Assembly: GCF_000382345.1 (NCBI RefSeq) | Contig: NZ_KB908091.1 | Span: 52,325 to 116,324, forward strand | Length of the DNA stretch: 64,000 nt | Reading direction: 5' to 3' | Source: Massilia niastensis DSM 21313 | Lineage (GTDB): Bacteria; Pseudomonadota; Gammaproteobacteria; Burkholderiales; Burkholderiaceae_D | Shown: positions 18,148 through 28,152 of the stretch, one piece after another | Layout: every line of letters begins with the position of its first letter | How positions within the stretch are numbered: position 1 is the stretch's first letter | Position numbers and translations under genes: made by a program | Notes under the pieces: generated by a model | What the model was told of the DNA's origin: nothing | Databases searched by the model: none | What the model saw: the letters and a program-made list of their open reading frames with translations, nothing else

Positions 18148-19127
18148 GCGCCTTGTGGTGGTTCGCCCTCCCGGTGCTGCTGCTGCCGCTCTGGTGGCAC
18201 CGGCGCAAGCGCGAACAGCACAAGGCGGCGCCGCTGGCGACCGCGCGCTTCCTGCCTGCTACCTTGCCGCACCAGACGCGCGTATGGCGCTGGAGCGATC
18301 CATTGCTGCTGGCGCTGCGCTGCCTGCTGCTGGCCGCCCTGGTCGCCTGGCTGGCCGATCCCGTGTTCCCGTGGCGCGGCGACACCGTCATCGTGGCGGA
18401 CGGCGCCGACCCGGCCTGGGTCGAGCGCGAAGCGGCGCAGGCCGGGCTGGCCAAGGCCGAGCGCATCGCCATGCCGGCCGGGCAGGCGATCGGCTGGCTG
18501 CGCGCCCATGAACGCGAATGGCGCCAGGAAGCGCGCCTGCTGGTGCTGGGCGACGTGCCGATGCCGGCCGCGCTGCCGGCCTTCGGCCGCACGGTCGAAC
18601 TGCGCACGCAAGCCCGCCCGGCGGCGAAGACCGAACATCACGTCCATATCGAGAGCGATCGCCCGCAGGCATGGCGGCGCCTGTTCGCGGCGATCGACGG
18701 ACCGGAGCGCGTGGTGATCGACGCCGCGCCGGACGGCAAGACCGGCCTGGTGATCTGGGACCGCGCCGGCAGCCCGCCCGCCTCGTTGCGCGCGCCGCTG
18801 TGGTGGGTGACCGATCCCGCCGCCTTCCCCGAATTGAAGAACGCGCGCGAAGCTGGCGGTTTGCGCTACGCCGACACGCCGCGTGGCCGCGTATGGCACC
18901 ACGCCGCCTGGCCGGTGCGCGACGCGGACGCCGCGCGCGTGCTGGTCGAGAACTGGCAGCAGCTGCATGTCGGCCCGCGCGCCTATACCGCGCCGTCGCG
19001 GGTGTTCGCGGCGTCGCCCGATGCGCGCGCGCCGGAACCGGGCGGCGCCCTGCGCGACCTGCTGCTGGCTGCGCTGGCGCTGCTGTTTGTACTGGAAAGG
19101 AGTCTCACGCATGCAAGAAAGCGCTGA
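18144..19127 (+). CDS. BatA-like membrane protein
   Basis: The 327-residue protein has an N-terminal membrane anchor of the BatA type (ALWWFALPVLLLPLWWHRRKR, then a second helix LLLALRCLLLAALVAWLADPVF) and a last helix (LRDLLLAALALLFVLE). The middle part of about 220 residues is soluble. Bat-type proteins sit in the inner membrane together with MoxR and DUF58 proteins. The MIDAS-bearing vWA domain of true BatA is missing. The start overlaps the DUF58 gene by 4 bp. Confidence 0.72.
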   Translation: MSALWWFALPVLLLPLWWHRRKREQHKAAPLATARFLPATLPHQTRVWRWSDPLLLALRCLLLAALVAWLADPVFPWRGDTVIVADGADPAWVEREAAQAGLAKAERIAMPAGQAIGWLRAHEREWRQEARLLVLGDVPMPAALPAFGRTVELRTQARPAAKTEHHVHIESDRPQAWRRLFAAIDGPERVVIDAAPDGKTGLVIWDRAGSPPASLRAPLWWVTDPAAFPELKNAREAGGLRYADTPRGRVWHHAAWPVRDADAARVLVENWQQLHVGPRAYTAPSRVFAASPDARAPEPGGALRDLLLAALALLFVLERSLTHARKR

Positions 19128-21090
19128 GATCGTCACTCGCGTCTGGCGCGCCGCCCAGCTGCGCCGCATGCCGCTGTGGGTGGGCGGGGCGCTGCCCTGG
19201 CTGGCCATCCCGTCGGGTCCGGGCCTGCTCGCATGGGCCGGCTGGTGCGCATGGGACTGGGCCAGGCTGCGCCGGCAGGTAGCCCTGGATTGGCCGGGCT
19301 GGCTGGACGGCGCCGTGCCCGAGATGGAAGACAGCTCGGCGCTGCTGGCCTATGCCGAATCGCCGGTCGCGCAGCTGCAGCGCCAGCGCCTGCTCGCGCG
19401 GCTCGACGCCAGCGTGCCGCCGGCCGCCCTGCGCCGGATCGCCAGGGGGCGCGTCGCCGCGGGCTATCCGCTGCTCCTGACCAGCGCCGTCCTCGCCGGC
19501 ATGGTGTGGTTCGCACAAACGGGTTCGAAGCCGGTCGCCGCCCAGCCGGCGGGCCCGGTCGCCGCCGCCGTGGCCGCGCCGCTGCCGCAGCTGACGGTCC
19601 GTCTCGCGCCGCCGGCCTATACCGGCGTGAAAGCGTCGGCATCGGCGCCGCGCGACCTGCAGGTGCCGGAACAGACCGAGGTAGCGTGGTGCCTGGAGGA
19701 TGGCGCAGCGAACGGCGACGGCATCGAGCTGGGCAACGGCCAGGTGCTCAGGCCCGGCAAGGAATGCGCGCGCTGGACCGCCACCGAGTCGGTGGTCTGG
19801 CGCTGGCGCGGCGCGCGCTACACGCTGCGCGTGATCCCGGACCAGCCGCCGGAAATCACGGTCACCGCGCCGGCGCAGATGGTGCAGGACCTGCCGGAGA
19901 CCGCGACCAGCGCACCGATGGCGCTCAGGATCCGCGACGACTACGTCATCGCCCGCGCCACCCTGCACCTGACCCTGGCGCGCGGCAGCGGCGAGAACAT
20001 CCGCTTCACCGACCGCGAAATGCCGCTGCCGGCATCGGCCGACCCGAAGCAGCGCAACTGGTCGAAGCAATGGTCGCTGGCCGAACTGGGCATGGAACCG
20101 GGCGACGAGCTGTATTTCTTCGTGCGCGCCACCGATAACGCCGGGCGTCCGCATACGGTCCAGTCGCCGACCTACACCTTGCGCCTGCCGGCGCCAAGCG
20201 CCGAGGCGGAAGAAGAGGGCACGGCGATGCCGATGCTGGTCAAACCGCAGAGCCTGCGCAGCCAGCGCCAGATCATCATCGACACCGAACAGCTGGTGGC
20301 CGACATGCGTTCCACGAAGATGAGCGCAGACGCGGTGCGCGACCGCAGCGAGCGCATTGCTGCCGACCAGGGCCAGCTGCGCCGCCGCTACGGCCAGTTC
20401 CTGGGCGAGGAATCGACGCTGTTCGGCGGCGAAGAACACGACGATCACGACGACCACGGCGGCGGCAACGACAAGCAGGACATCCTGCACCAGTACGGCC
20501 ACGCCCACGACGAAGCCGAGAACGCGACCCTGTACGACGAAGAGACCAAGAAAGTGCTGCGGCGTGCACTGGTGGCGATGTGGGATGCCGAGAAGTCGCT
20601 GCGCGCGATCGCGCCGAAGACCGCCTTGCCGCCCGAGCACAAGGCGCTGGAGGCGATCAAGGAGCTGCAACAGGCCGAACGCATCTACCTGCACAAGACG
20701 GCCTTCGTGCCGCCGCCGATCAAGGAAGAAAAGCGCATGACCGGCGACATGGATGGCGCGGCCAGCTACCGGCGCGAGCAGGCGGGACCCGACGCGCCGC
20801 TGCCGGAAGAGCTGCGCGCCCTGGTGCTGGCGCTCTCGGGCGAGGCCCCGCTGCCGGCCCTGTGGACCCGCAGCGCGCATGACTGGGTCGGCGCGCGCAT
20901 CAAGGACGACGAACAGCGCCTCTCGGCCCAGCGCGCGATCCAGGACGTGGCCGACGGCTGCGTCGCCTGCCGTCCCGTGCTGCGCGCCTGGCTGCGCGCC
21001 GGAGCGGGGCAGGGACAGGTGCTGCTGCAGGCGCGGCCCGCGGTCGAGACGCCGTTCACGCGCAGCTGGCGCGAAGGAAGCAAGCCATGA
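19111..21090 (+). CDS. Membrane-anchored DUF4175-like protein with a His/Asp-rich loop
   Basis: The 659-residue protein starts at ATG 19111, after AAAGGAG and inside the end of the previous gene. Two hydrophobic segments lie in the first 150 residues (around PLWVGGALPWLAIPSG and YPLLLTSAVLAGMVWF), followed by beta-rich domains (QLTVRLAPPAYTG and PPEITVTAPAQ) and a helical part. Residues 441-466 are very rich in His, Asp and Glu (EEHDDHDDH, then HQYGHAH), a likely metal-binding loop. The general plan resembles DUF4175 proteins found with MoxR/DUF58 gene sets; the assignment is tentative. It overlaps the next gene by 4 bp. Confidence 0.65.
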   Translation: MQESAEIVTRVWRAAQLRRMPLWVGGALPWLAIPSGPGLLAWAGWCAWDWARLRRQVALDWPGWLDGAVPEMEDSSALLAYAESPVAQLQRQRLLARLDASVPPAALRRIARGRVAAGYPLLLTSAVLAGMVWFAQTGSKPVAAQPAGPVAAAVAAPLPQLTVRLAPPAYTGVKASASAPRDLQVPEQTEVAWCLEDGAANGDGIELGNGQVLRPGKECARWTATESVVWRWRGARYTLRVIPDQPPEITVTAPAQMVQDLPETATSAPMALRIRDDYVIARATLHLTLARGSGENIRFTDREMPLPASADPKQRNWSKQWSLAELGMEPGDELYFFVRATDNAGRPHTVQSPTYTLRLPAPSAEAEEEGTAMPMLVKPQSLRSQRQIIIDTEQLVADMRSTKMSADAVRDRSERIAADQGQLRRRYGQFLGEESTLFGGEEHDDHDDHGGGNDKQDILHQYGHAHDEAENATLYDEETKKVLRRALVAMWDAEKSLRAIAPKTALPPEHKALEAIKELQQAERIYLHKTAFVPPPIKEEKRMTGDMDGAASYRREQAGPDAPLPEELRALVLALSGEAPLPALWTRSAHDWVGARIKDDEQRLSAQRAIQDVADGCVACRPVLRAWLRAGAGQGQVLLQARPAVETPFTRSWREGSKP

Positions 21091-22628
21091 ACCAGACCGT
21101 GTTGATGGGCGCGATCGCGCTCGCCGGCGCCGCCAGCGCCGCGCTCTACCTGTGGCGCCGCAAGTGGATCGACGCGCTGCTGGTCGCCATCGCGGCCAGC
21201 GCGCTGGGACTGTTCGCCGCCGGCCTGCAGGTGCCGGGCGAAGCCGGCCGCACCCTGGCGCTGGATGCCGCCGCCGCGCCCACCTCGCTCGACGGCGTGC
21301 GCGCCTTGCGCCTGCAGGGCGACGGCTTGCGCCGCGCCCAATGGGACGATTTGCCGGCCCGCCCGCTGGCGTGGGAGACGCCGCGCGGCGGCGCCCTGCG
21401 CCTCGATTTTCCGCGCCAGCTGCCGCTGGGCCGGATGTTCACGCTCGAGGTGGCGCGCGAGGACCAGGGCGAGGCCCGCCTGGAACTGCTGGCCGAGAAC
21501 GGCCAGGTGCTGGCGCAGGCGAAGGGAAGCGGCAAGCTGGCGGTCGAATGGCTGCCGCCGGTGATCGAACCGGTGGTGCTGAAGGCGCGCCTCCTCGACG
21601 GCAGGAACAAGGTGGTGGCCGAGGGCCCGGTGCCCTTCGTCGTGCACGAGCCGGCGCCCTTGCAGGTGCAGGGCCGCTTCGGCGCGCCCTCGTTCGACCT
21701 GCGGGTGCTGAACGAGCTGCTGGCCGGCAGCGGCGCGCTGCTCGACTGGCAGGTGAGCCTGGGCCGCGCGGTGACGCGCACCGAGACCGCGCGCGCAGAG
21801 ATGGCCGCGCCCAACCTGATGGTGATCGACGCCGCCTGGTTCGAGCGCGCCGGGGCGGGGGAGCGCTCGGCGCTGCTGGTCCGTGTCGGACAGGGCATGC
21901 CGCTGCTGGTGCTCGGCGCGAATGCGAACGATCCGGGTGTCTGGGCGCGCACGCTGGAGCTGCCGCTGAAGGCGCAGCCGGCCGAGCGCAAGATCGCAAC
22001 GCCGCTGGAGATGCCGGCCGCGCCGCTGGCGCCAGGCGCGCGCCAGGCCGGCCCGTGGACCGGGACCGGGACCGACGACACGGTGTGGACCCGCGACTGG
22101 CAGAAGGGACGCATCGCCTGGCTGGGCGTGGCCGACTGGCACCGCCATGCGATCGGCGAGCCGCGCGCGCTGGCGCTGTGGTGGCAGGGCGTGCTGGACC
22201 GCGTCGGGGTCGAGCCCAGGAAGGAGTCGGAATGGCTGGCGCCGGAGGAGATGCCCTTGCCGGGCCAGCGCGCGGAAATCTGCGCCCGCGGGGTGAGCGG
22301 CAATGTCGCCTTCCCGGAGCTGAAGGAGACGCGCACCTGGGCGCGCCGCGCGGACCGCGCCGACGCCTCGTGCGTAGCGGTGTGGCCGGCGAAAGCGGGC
22401 TGGCTACAGGTGCGCGACCAGAAGGCCGGCGCGCATGCGGTCTATGTGTACGCGCCTGGCGACTGGCCGCAATGGCAGGCGGCGCAGCGGCGCGACGCCA
22501 CGGTCCGCTATGCCGCGCGTACGCCTGCGGCCATCGGCGATGGTCCGAGCCGGCCGATGCCGGCCTGGCCGTTCGCGCTGGCCTTCGCGGCGGCGATGCT
22601 GCTGCTGTGGTGGCGCGAACGGCGCTAA
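21087..22628 (+). CDS. Membrane protein of unknown function, last gene of the TldD/MoxR operon
   Basis: I do not recognise this 513-residue protein. It has two N-terminal helices (VLMGAIALAGAASAALYLW and ALLVAIAASALGLFAAGL), a long periplasmic-type soluble region and one C-terminal helix (WPFALAFAAAMLLLWW) ending in WRERR. The middle part contains a Rossmann-like stretch (NLMVIDAAWFE, then GMPLLVLGANA) that recalls the class I glutamine-amidotransferase-like domain seen in Bat-associated membrane proteins. It starts within the stop of the preceding gene (ATGA), so it is co-translated. Two Cys residues in the late periplasmic part (EICARGV and DASCVAV) could form a disulfide. Confidence 0.6.
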   Translation: MNQTVLMGAIALAGAASAALYLWRRKWIDALLVAIAASALGLFAAGLQVPGEAGRTLALDAAAAPTSLDGVRALRLQGDGLRRAQWDDLPARPLAWETPRGGALRLDFPRQLPLGRMFTLEVAREDQGEARLELLAENGQVLAQAKGSGKLAVEWLPPVIEPVVLKARLLDGRNKVVAEGPVPFVVHEPAPLQVQGRFGAPSFDLRVLNELLAGSGALLDWQVSLGRAVTRTETARAEMAAPNLMVIDAAWFERAGAGERSALLVRVGQGMPLLVLGANANDPGVWARTLELPLKAQPAERKIATPLEMPAAPLAPGARQAGPWTGTGTDDTVWTRDWQKGRIAWLGVADWHRHAIGEPRALALWWQGVLDRVGVEPRKESEWLAPEEMPLPGQRAEICARGVSGNVAFPELKETRTWARRADRADASCVAVWPAKAGWLQVRDQKAGAHAVYVYAPGDWPQWQAAQRRDATVRYAARTPAAIGDGPSRPMPAWPFALAFAAAMLLLWWRERR

Positions 22629-22697
22629 GCAGCTGATCCCTGGCTGCGCCGTTCCAGCCCATCACTGTGGGAAAAAAGCATCATCGTTCTAGTTTCT

Positions 22698-22727
22698 TTG
22701 GTGAAAATAGTGTCGGATTGATATACT
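22698..22727 (+). promoter_or_regulatory. Sigma-70 promoter of the first TonB receptor gene
   Basis: A -35 TTGGTG (22698-22703) and a -10 TATACT (22722-22727) are separated by 18 bp, in a low-GC stretch about 100 bp before the receptor gene. This separates the receptor from the operon that ends at 22628. Confidence 0.55.
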
Positions 22728-22825
22728 TTCGTATTTACAAAGTTGCAGATGCGCTATCCGCGCTTGCGACTTTGGCGAATACCTGTCAACCCGGCCTGGT
22801 TAACCCCGCCACCCAAAGGAACCCC

Positions 22826-25132
22826 ATGAGACGTCTCGACTTCCGCCTGTCCCGCCCAAGCTGCCGTACCCTGATGTGCCTGGCCATCGCCAGCGCGTTT
22901 CCATGTGAAGCAGCACTGGCACAGGAAGTCGTCGCGGCCCAGGAGGCGCCAGCCGCCCAGGCACATCCGGGGCAGGGCGGGCAGCGGCTCGACGTGGTGA
23001 TCGTGACGGCCCAGCGCCGCGCCGAGAACATCCGGGATGTGCCGATGGCCATCACCACCCTCAGCGGCGACAAGCTCGATACGCTCACCGCCGGCGGCCA
23101 GGATATCCGCTTCCTGTCCGGCCGTTCTCCCAGCCTGAATATCGAGTCCGACTACGGCCGCTCCTTCCCGCGCTTTTACATCCGTGGCCAGGGCAATACC
23201 GATTTCGACCTGAATGCATCGCAGCCGGTCGGCCTGGTGGTCGACGACATCGTGCAGGAAAGCCCGATGCTCAAGGGCTTCCCGGTGTTCGACACCGAGC
23301 AGGTCGAGGTGCTGCGCGGTCCGCAGGGTACGCTGTTCGGCCGCAATTCGCCGGCCGGCGTGATCAAGTTCGATTCGGTGCGGCCGGTGTTCAAGACCGA
23401 GGGTTACCTGAATGTCGGCATCGGCAACTACCGGGCCAAGAATGCCGAGGGCGCGTTCAACCTGCCGTTCAGCGATACGGTGGCCGCGCGCGTGTCCCTG
23501 CAGTCGCAAAACCGCGACGACCGCGTGCACAACCCGCGTCCGACCGGCACCCGCGACCTCGAAGGCTACCATGACCATGCCGGCCGCATCCAGCTGCTGA
23601 TCCAGCCGAACAAGGAGTTCAGCGCCCTGTTGAATGTCCATGCGCGCGACCTCGACAACAATGCCACCCTGTTCCGCGCCAATATCATCAAGCAGGGCAC
23701 CAACGACCTGGTCGACGGTTTCGACTACGGGACCTATCCGACCGACGGCATCAACAAGCAGACGCTGAGGACCAAGGGCGCCAACATGCGCCTGCGCTGG
23801 AACCTCGACCAGGTCACGCTGCACTCGATCACCGGCTACGAGACGGCCGATTTCTATAGCCGCGCCGACGTCGATGGCGGCTTCGGCGCCGTGTATGCCC
23901 CGCCGATGGGGCCTGGCTACATTCCCTTCGTCGTGGAGACGGCCGACCTGCTGCCGCACCACAGGCAGCTGACCCAGGAGTTCCGCGTCGAGTCGAACGG
24001 CGCCGGTCCGCTGCAGTGGATCGGCGGACTGTTCTACTTCAACGAAGACATCCGCATCGACAGCATCAGCTTCGATTCGCTGGCGCCGAACAATCCGCAG
24101 AATCCGTTCTATGCGACCCAGGACCAATCGACCAAGTCGTGGGCGGCCTTCGGTTCGCTGAACTATACCGTCTCCGACAAGCTGAAACTGCGCGGCGGCC
24201 TGCGCTACACGAGCGACTCGAAGGACTTCTCGGCCAGGCGCATCGAGGCCACGACCGCCGGCCCCTTCATCATCAATAACGACTCGAACAATGTCAGCTG
24301 GGACCTGAGCGGCACCTACGCGCTGGACAAGGACACCAACCTGTTCGCCCGGATCGCCACCGGCTACCGCGCCCCGAGCATGCAGGGCCGCCTGTTCAGC
24401 CTGGCCGACCGGCCGTCGTTCGCCGATGCCGAAAAGGTCCTGTCCTACGAGGCGGGCATCAAGCAGGAGATGTTCGACCGCCGTGCGCGCGTGTCGGCCA
24501 GCGTGTTCCAGTACCGCGTCAAGGACAAGCAGCTCACCGCCGGCAGCGGCGTCATCAACATGAACCAGCTGATCAATGCGGACAAGGTCACCGGGCAGGG
24601 CGTCGAGCTCGATTTCCAGGCCGTGCTGAGCGATTCGTGGCGCATGACCTTCGGCGGCAGCTACAACGATACCGAGATCAAGGACGCGTCCCTGTTCGTC
24701 CAGCAGTGCGGCAACTTCGCCAACACGGGCGGACGCGCCGGCTGCACCGTGACCGACCCGGTCGGCCCCTTCCCCGGCACCCTGCGCATCGACGGCAACC
24801 CGCTGCCGCGTGCGCCCAAGTGGCAGGCCAACTTCACCCTGTCGTACAGCGTGGCGCTGGGCAACGGCGAGTTCTACGCACATACCGACTGGGCTTACCG
24901 CACCACCTACAACATGTTCCTGTACGAAGCCAAGGAATACAAGGCCAAGTCCCTGCTCGAGGGCGGCCTGCGGACGGGTTACAAGTGGAATGACGGTAAG
25001 TATGAAGTGACTGCATTTGCGCGCAACATCACCGACAAGGTCCAGGTGGTCGGCGCGATCGACTTCGACAACCTGACCGGCATCCTGAACGAGCCGCGCA
25101 CCTTTGGCGCGCAGTTCAAGGTCAACTTCTGA
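22826..25132 (+). CDS. TonB-dependent outer-membrane receptor
   Basis: The 768-residue protein starts at ATG 22826, after AAAGGA. It has a long signal peptide (cut near ALAQ, about residue 34), a TonB box-like stretch (DVVIVTAQRR), and a plug domain with QVEVLRGPQGTLFGRNSPAGVIKF. The rest forms the 22-strand barrel with many aromatic strand ends and a terminal FKVNF ending in Phe, as required for barrel assembly. The sub-type (IRDVPMAITTLSGDKL) is the large group often annotated for carbohydrates, aromatic compounds or siderophores. The substrate is unknown. A strong terminator follows. Confidence 0.93.
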   Translation: MRRLDFRLSRPSCRTLMCLAIASAFPCEAALAQEVVAAQEAPAAQAHPGQGGQRLDVVIVTAQRRAENIRDVPMAITTLSGDKLDTLTAGGQDIRFLSGRSPSLNIESDYGRSFPRFYIRGQGNTDFDLNASQPVGLVVDDIVQESPMLKGFPVFDTEQVEVLRGPQGTLFGRNSPAGVIKFDSVRPVFKTEGYLNVGIGNYRAKNAEGAFNLPFSDTVAARVSLQSQNRDDRVHNPRPTGTRDLEGYHDHAGRIQLLIQPNKEFSALLNVHARDLDNNATLFRANIIKQGTNDLVDGFDYGTYPTDGINKQTLRTKGANMRLRWNLDQVTLHSITGYETADFYSRADVDGGFGAVYAPPMGPGYIPFVVETADLLPHHRQLTQEFRVESNGAGPLQWIGGLFYFNEDIRIDSISFDSLAPNNPQNPFYATQDQSTKSWAAFGSLNYTVSDKLKLRGGLRYTSDSKDFSARRIEATTAGPFIINNDSNNVSWDLSGTYALDKDTNLFARIATGYRAPSMQGRLFSLADRPSFADAEKVLSYEAGIKQEMFDRRARVSASVFQYRVKDKQLTAGSGVINMNQLINADKVTGQGVELDFQAVLSDSWRMTFGGSYNDTEIKDASLFVQQCGNFANTGGRAGCTVTDPVGPFPGTLRIDGNPLPRAPKWQANFTLSYSVALGNGEFYAHTDWAYRTTYNMFLYEAKEYKAKSLLEGGLRTGYKWNDGKYEVTAFARNITDKVQVVGAIDFDNLTGILNEPRTFGAQFKVNF

Positions 25133-25153
25133 TCCTGCGCTCGCACCAACAAG

Positions 25154-25185
25154 AACGGCCCTGTGGAGACAGGGCCGTTTTTTTT
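25154..25185 (+). terminator. Intrinsic terminator after the TonB receptor
   Basis: A perfect 11-bp stem (AACGGCCCTGT, loop GGAG) is followed by a run of eight T. It ends the plus-strand receptor transcript just before the convergent second receptor gene. Confidence 0.92.
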
Positions 25186-25252
25186 GGGGGCTGGCATCGC
25201 GCGCCGCGATGGGGCCCGTCACCCCCAGCACGACGCGTCCATCCCACCGCGA

Positions 25253-27676
25253 TCAGAACGTGTAGTCAGCCTTCACGTACATCGAACGGCCGTTCAGGCC
25301 GAACGGGCAGGTCTCCCAGCAGTGCGTGAAGCCCAGTTGCGGGAACGGCTCCCCCTTCACCGGATCCCACTTGGTCGGATAGGTGTCGAACAGGTTGTTC
25401 ACGCCGGCCGACAGGCTCAGGTTCTTGTTGAAGGCATAGCGCCCGGTCACGTCCAGGATCCATTTCGCTGCCCAGGTCTGCACGATGCCCGGGGTAAAGC
25501 CCTGGCCCTGCACCTCGCCGAAGTAGTTGGCGCGCGCGTTCACGTTCCACGGGCCGGTCGTGTAGTCGGCCGAGACCACGTGGTGCTTGCGCGGCTGGCC
25601 GCGTTCGATCAGGGTCACCTGGGCGTCGTCGAACAGCTGCGCGCCGGTCAGGACCGACGACTGCGAATGACGGTCCTTCACCTCGGTCTTGTTGAAGCCC
25701 AGCTGGCCGGACAGCACCAGGGTCGAGCCCTGGCCGCGGATGGTCTGGGTGGCGCTGATGTCCAGGCCCGTGGTCTCGGTGTCGATCGCGTTGGTGAAGA
25801 ACTGGGCCTGGCCCACGCGCAGCGGATCGAGGATCGCCTTGATCGGGCAGGCGGCCGGGGTCGCGCAAGGGCCCGATTCCGGAGCGATGTTACTGGAGAA
25901 GACGATGCGGTCGTCGATATCGGTGCGGAACAGGTCGGCCGTCAGGTTGAAACTCTGCGTCGGACGCAGGATGACGCCGATGCTGGCGCTCTTCGACTTT
26001 TCTTCCTTGAGCGGCTGGATGCCGAACGCGCGCGTCACCGCGCTGCCTTCGCGCGCGGTCAGGGTCTCGGTCAGCACGCCGGCCGAGTTCAGGTTGGTCG
26101 ACACCGAGCTGTAGAACTTCTGCTGCACGCCCGGGGCGCGGAAACCGGTCGAGGCGCTGGCGCGGATGCCGACGGTGCGGCTCGGGTCGAAGCGCATGCT
26201 CAGCTTGCCGATGGTGGTGTTGCCGAAGTCCGAATAGCGCTCGTGGCGGGCGGCGGCGCCGACCGAGAAGCTGTCGCCGAACTTGCGTTCCAGGTCCAGG
26301 TAGACCGCGGTGTTGTGGCGGCCTTCGTCCACGGCGGTGCCCGGCGTGTAGCCAGGGAAGCCCTGGATGCCCGCCGCGGCGATGCCGCCGTTCTGGTCGC
26401 GGATGATGATGGCCGGGTTGTTGGTGCGGCCGTACTGGTAGGACACCGGGTCGCCGGCCTCGATCTCGTAGTTATCGCGGCGCCATTCGAAGCCGGTCGC
26501 CACGAACAGGTCGCCGCCCATCACGTTGACCGGGCCCTTGAAGTCGAGGTTGAAGGTGGTCTGGTTGAACTTCAGGGTGCCGGTATCGGCTTCGCGCGGC
26601 GAGGAGCCGTTCTCGTACCAGTAGCTGACGTTGATCGAGTTCCGCTCGTGGAATTGCAGCTGGCTGCGTCCATGGTTGACGCTGACGTCGGCGTTCCAGC
26701 TGTTCGGCAGGTCATGGCGGTAGCCCACCGCCAGCGAGGTGTCCTGCACGGTGGTGACGATGTTCGGCAGGAAGCCGTTCGGGTACACCGCCGGGACGTT
26801 GCGCGAATCCCCGCGCGGGCGGTAGAAGCCGCCCGAGTCGCCCTTGCGCTTCGAGGCGCCGCCGAAGGCATAGAATTCGCCGCCGCTGACCGGCAGCACG
26901 GAGTTCATCCACAGGTAGTAGTCCTTGGCGTTCGAGTCGCCGATGCGCTGGGTCACGCGCGCCGGGGTGACGCGCAGCAAGTCGGGACCGGCGCGGTTGG
27001 TCTCGTCGCGCTTGCGGGCTTCGGCCGACAGGTTCACGTAGCCGCCGGTGGCGCCGAGCGCGAAGCCGTGGTTGGCGCTGGCCGAGTAGGTGTCGCCGTC
27101 GCCTTCGTCGGTGGTGCCGGCGCTCGCGCTCAGGCTGCCGGTGCCGGCGCCCTTCTTGAGGATGATGTTGATGACGCCCGCGATCGCATCCGAGCCGTAC
27201 TGCGCCGCCGCACCGTCGCGCAGCACCTCGATCGACTGGATGGCCGACAGCGGGATCGCGTTGATGTCGGTGCCGGCCGAGCCGCGGCCGATGGTCTGCT
27301 GCACGTTGACCAGCGCCTGCTGGTGGCGGCGCTTGCCGTTGATGAGCACCAGCAGCTGGTCCGGGCCGAGGCCGCGCAGGGTCGCCGGACGGATGATGTC
27401 GGTGCCGTCGCTGATGAAGGTGGTGGTGAAGTTGAAGGACGGGTCCAGGTCCTGCAGCACCTTGCCCAGCTCCAGGGTGCCGGCGGACTGCAAGTCCTTG
27501 GAACTGATCAGGCCGACCGGCACTGCCGTGTCGAGTGCGGTCTTGGCCTGGGTGCGCGAACCGAGCACCACCACCTGGGCCATGCTATCGTCGGTTTGCT
27601 GCGCCGCGACCGGTGCCAGGGCCGCCATCAGGGCGGAAGCCAGCAAGGCGCGTTTCGGCAATTTCTTCTTCGTCAT
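25253..27676 (-). CDS. TonB-dependent outer-membrane receptor
   Basis: The 807-residue protein starts at ATG 27676, with AAGGA upstream. Its signal peptide is MTKKKLPKRALLASALMAALAPVAAQ. The plug has a TonB box-like AQVVVLGSR, the motif RGLGPDQLLVLINGKRRH and IEVLRDGAAAQYGSDAIAGVINI. The barrel ends in VKADYTF. The N-terminal plug type (TLELGKVLQDLDPSFNF) differs from that of the neighbouring receptor, so the two are not a recent duplication. Cys pairs near the C-terminus (HCWETCPF) and in a barrel loop (GPCATPAACP) suggest disulfide-stabilised outer loops. The ligand is unknown. Confidence 0.93.
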   Translation of the reverse strand: MTKKKLPKRALLASALMAALAPVAAQQTDDSMAQVVVLGSRTQAKTALDTAVPVGLISSKDLQSAGTLELGKVLQDLDPSFNFTTTFISDGTDIIRPATLRGLGPDQLLVLINGKRRHQQALVNVQQTIGRGSAGTDINAIPLSAIQSIEVLRDGAAAQYGSDAIAGVINIILKKGAGTGSLSASAGTTDEGDGDTYSASANHGFALGATGGYVNLSAEARKRDETNRAGPDLLRVTPARVTQRIGDSNAKDYYLWMNSVLPVSGGEFYAFGGASKRKGDSGGFYRPRGDSRNVPAVYPNGFLPNIVTTVQDTSLAVGYRHDLPNSWNADVSVNHGRSQLQFHERNSINVSYWYENGSSPREADTGTLKFNQTTFNLDFKGPVNVMGGDLFVATGFEWRRDNYEIEAGDPVSYQYGRTNNPAIIIRDQNGGIAAAGIQGFPGYTPGTAVDEGRHNTAVYLDLERKFGDSFSVGAAARHERYSDFGNTTIGKLSMRFDPSRTVGIRASASTGFRAPGVQQKFYSSVSTNLNSAGVLTETLTAREGSAVTRAFGIQPLKEEKSKSASIGVILRPTQSFNLTADLFRTDIDDRIVFSSNIAPESGPCATPAACPIKAILDPLRVGQAQFFTNAIDTETTGLDISATQTIRGQGSTLVLSGQLGFNKTEVKDRHSQSSVLTGAQLFDDAQVTLIERGQPRKHHVVSADYTTGPWNVNARANYFGEVQGQGFTPGIVQTWAAKWILDVTGRYAFNKNLSLSAGVNNLFDTYPTKWDPVKGEPFPQLGFTHCWETCPFGLNGRSMYVKADYTF

Positions 27677-28152
27677 CTCTATCCTTTTCGTTGTGTTTGT
27701 TTTCCCATCCAAGTTACTTGGACGCAATTTAATATTAGCAACGAGTTATGGATAGCGCGGGATCAGTTCGCGTGCGTGGTAAATACGAATGTTTCGTTTT
27801 TGCCTATCTGTAGCGCAAATACGACGCATCGGCTGTCGAGTCCAAAATTTATGTCGGTTGGGTAGCGAAACGCAGATTGTCCTTTTGCACCAAGGCATTT
27901 TCGGCTATGCATCCTGCTCATTCGCAACAAAGAAAGCTGCTCAGGATTGTTACGTTCGCTAACAACATTCCCAATAGTGCGCAAAACAAACCATATAGCA
28001 TGAACAACATGCCGGTGCCGTTAATCGGGGGGTATCCGGCTAGGCGGGGCGCTGCTCCGCCGTCCTGAATTCGCTGCCCCGCGTCCACGCCGACAGCAGT
28101 CCGGCGAGCGTGGGGCGGCAGGTACGCAGCATCTGTTTTTGGCAGCCACACC
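27677..28152. other. Low-GC intergenic region
   Basis: This 476-bp gap has clearly lower GC than its surroundings between about 27700 and 28015. It holds the leader of the second TonB receptor, with a 13-bp palindrome CCAAGTTACTTGG at 27709-27721. No open frame there looks like a gene, and I recognise no transposon ends. It may be a decayed remnant or a long regulatory region. Confidence 0.5.
27709..27721. promoter_or_regulatory. Palindrome in the leader of the second TonB receptor
   Basis: CCAAGTTACTTGG is a perfect 6-1-6 inverted repeat, 33 bp before the receptor start codon and next to the TA-rich zone that should hold the promoter. It is a candidate operator. The regulator is not known. 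Confidence 0.4.

Noticed and set aside
22629..22697. Continuation of the TldD/MoxR operon into the TonB receptor gene
   Set aside because: There is a 197-bp gap with an own sigma-70 promoter match at 22698-22727, so the receptor is probably a separate transcript.
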